In this document: positions 63,601 to 64,000 of the stretch, in pieces
How the letters are laid out: each line of letters starts with the position of its first letter
Numbering within the stretch: the stretch's first letter is position 1
NCBI GenBank assembly: GCA_024235035.1
Contig: JACKNE010000012.1
Coordinates: forward strand, 124,001-188,000
DNA length: 64,000 nucleotides
From: Gammaproteobacteria bacterium
GTDB taxonomy: Bacteria; Pseudomonadota; Gammaproteobacteria; Competibacterales; Competibacteraceae
Direction: 5' to 3'
The notes under the pieces: generated by a model
Seen by the model: the letters and a program-made list of their open reading frames with translations, nothing else
Databases searched by the model: none
Told to the model about the DNA's origin: nothing
Made by a program: the position numbers and the translations under genes

Positions 63601-64000
63601 GAGCGCCAGATCGGCGGGACGCCCGGACAACACCAGTTGCCGTGGGCCATTATGATTGGCGAACGTGAGGCCCGGTAATCCGGCCAGCACAGCCTGGACC
63701 GTTTCAGCATCGCCGGCAACCGCCAACATGGTTCCCAACTCACCATCGGTCGCGGCCTCGACAATCAACCGTCCGCGCGCCTCGGATAGATTCAGCAGCG
63801 TCGCCAACGACACCGCGCCAGCGGCGTGCAGGGCAACGTACTCTCCATAACTGTGGCCACCAGCCATCGCTGGTTGCAACCCTAAACGCGCCAACCACGC
63901 CCATAGGCCGGCCATCACCGCACCCAGCGCCGGCTGGGCAATTTCGGTGCGCGTCAGTCGGTCTTGGATCGTCTGCACCTCGTTCTCGATAAAACGCCGG
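60697..64000 (-). CDS. PUFA-type iterative synthase subunit, AT-ACP-KR, 5' part beyond window
   Basis: The gene enters from the right edge with an open frame and no true start in view. Domain order in the window is: acyltransferase (GGHSYGEYVALHAAG); a low-complexity Pro/Ala linker carrying the helix FLQIQERVMLAYFA; one acyl carrier protein (ADLGIDSIKRVEIL, pantetheine Ser codon at 62494-62496); and ketoreductase (VVLATGGATGITAEVLREL, SVAGRSGNRGQSDYAVANE). A ketosynthase is expected upstream. DIDS-like LGIDSIKRVEI is the PUFA-synthase ACP signature. Only one ACP is present, whereas PfaA usually has several. It is immediately upstream of the KS-AT gene. Confidence 0.88.
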   Translation of the reverse strand, partial: RRFIENEVQTIQDRLTRTEIAQPALGAVMAGLWAWLARLGLQPAMAGGHSYGEYVALHAAGAVSLATLLNLSEARGRLIVEAATDGELGTMLAVAGDAETVQAVLAGLPGLTFANHNGPRQLVLSGRPADLALARQRLTEQGLSSTPLSVAAAFHSPLVAPARERLAVCMAGQDFQPPVFTVYGNANAQPYPGEPDAIRERLAEHLVAPVRFMEEIQAMYAAGARLFLEVGPKEVLTRLTRRILGTQPHLAVAVDAHGGGLIGLLHALAALLAHGAVLDVTRLFAGRTLTTLDLSRLVETTRLTPPAPPAWLISGARVRRADEPSIVDRPPPVVAERGVGPVSSPLPSSSESSVGVAMSPPTAYTPGIVSGSAPTATMADQAMAAYQETMRQFLQIQERVMLAYFAAASEEASSASAAGVAAALEPPRPVVAAAELPQPVVAPLEPPQSVAPPLPSPAGSPLAAAPLNLRSRLLTIIAERTGYPEEMIAFDQDIEADLGIDSIKRVEILGLLRRSLPEAFAQGLRSEMETVARLPTFQAILDFVQRWLDGQAGASPPLQEHARPFEEAGAGVEDRADLSRRRMQAQPQALPATAEPSLPSGLYLLTPDVCGVADRLSQKLRQAGGQPLLLPDAVWRDEARLQAWLDQREGRQAVRAVIHLLPLGQPPLTLETGFLAWRARLEQDVVALFSLLRLLYPELSRQGRLLTVSSMGGSFGRDYRPGMAEAALGFPAGAGLVGLVKTLNLEWNPREETAGFYAKAIDLDATEAPEALATALFQELIWLGGAAEVGYPSGVRSVFSSVPAPLPATLTVQRQPDADWVVLATGGATGITAEVLRELAPSRSRLVLVGRGPLETEEPEDLRCLETVAALRGYFIAQAQGQSPRPADIERRIRAVQHAREMRANIADLSAAGAQVEYRMADMSDETAVMALLDKLYRQYGRIDAVVHGAGVIEDRLLRDKTLDSVTRVLAAKADSAFLLARHLRPETLRVLMFFTSVAGRSGNRGQSDYAVANEIVNRLAWMLHARWGMKVKIAAINWGAWDAATHGVGMVTPEVRRQFAERGIKLVSPAAGRRWFRHEWCYGPLNDVELIAGDDLSAA

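Noticed and set aside
1..64000. tRNA, rRNA, CRISPR arrays and prophage modules
   Set aside because: None were recognised on either strand by eye; a tRNAscan or Infernal search would be needed to exclude small RNAs.

Overview
Chromosomal segment of a gammaproteobacterium. The evidence is lineage-typical genes: hflD next to mnmA, rdgC, ubiK, comM, the argA/argE route of arginine synthesis, a HiPIP, and an NtrC/sigma-54 glnK-amtB unit. The DNA is GC-rich by eye, and no rRNA, tRNA, CRISPR array, prophage or recognisable transposase gene was seen. A class I polyhydroxyalkanoate (PHA) synthase, a phasin, a two-subunit B12-dependent methylmalonyl-CoA mutase, a cobalamin nucleotide-loop operon and several AAA-ATPase/PD-(D/E)XK genes suggest a PHA-storing organism such as a Competibacter/Contendobacter-type glycogen accumulator. 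That taxonomic placement is inference only.

Layout. 1-6.1 kb: the end of a cystathionine gamma-synthase-like gene, a class II aldolase, and a leftward ubiK-comM-argA-cpdA block. 6.1-8.7 kb: a nitrogen unit, glnK-amtB-second P-II gene, with an NtrC site and a -24/-12 promoter in front. 8.7-16.7 kb: leuA, a cytochrome b, mnmA-hflD, a phasin, rdgC, a coiled-coil membrane protein and a MaoC-type hot-dog protein. 16.7-20.7 kb: an accessory island with a palindromic element, a zinc-ribbon mini-ORF and two tandem paralogous AAA-ATPase/nuclease genes, the first cut short by a nonsense codon. 20.7-25.8 kb: a complete Liv-type ABC transporter. 26-29 kb: cobU-cobT-cobC-cobS with three ATGA overlaps. 29-33 kb: a lipoprotein sugar-type binding protein followed by a Cache-HAMP-PAS-GGDEF-EAL enzyme. 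33-42 kb: an AEC transporter, argE, a GNAT-C39 peptidase fusion beside a RimK-like ATP-grasp ligase, an AI-2E family protein, HiPIP and a penicillin-acylase-type hydrolase. 42-45 kb: a polar amino acid ABC transporter. 45-53 kb: a VOC protein (candidate epimerase), mutA-mutB, a DUF29 protein and phaC. 53-55 kb: a decayed ADP-ribosylglycohydrolase gene and a third AAA/nuclease protein. 55-64 kb: an iterative lipid/polyketide synthase locus running off the right edge, with AT-ACP-KR and KS-AT proteins and a membrane protein that joins a PqqD-like domain, a catalytically dead site-2-protease core and an HlyD-type adaptor.

How it fits together. The mutase, its candidate epimerase, B12 assembly, PHA synthase and phasin make a coherent propionyl-CoA/succinyl-CoA and PHA storage theme. 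The ammonium unit is nitrogen-regulated. The least-described parts are the synthase locus with its pseudoprotease/adaptor chimera, the GNAT-C39/ATP-grasp pair, the binding-protein/c-di-GMP pair, and the AAA-nuclease island with its associated repeats and gene-conversion scar.
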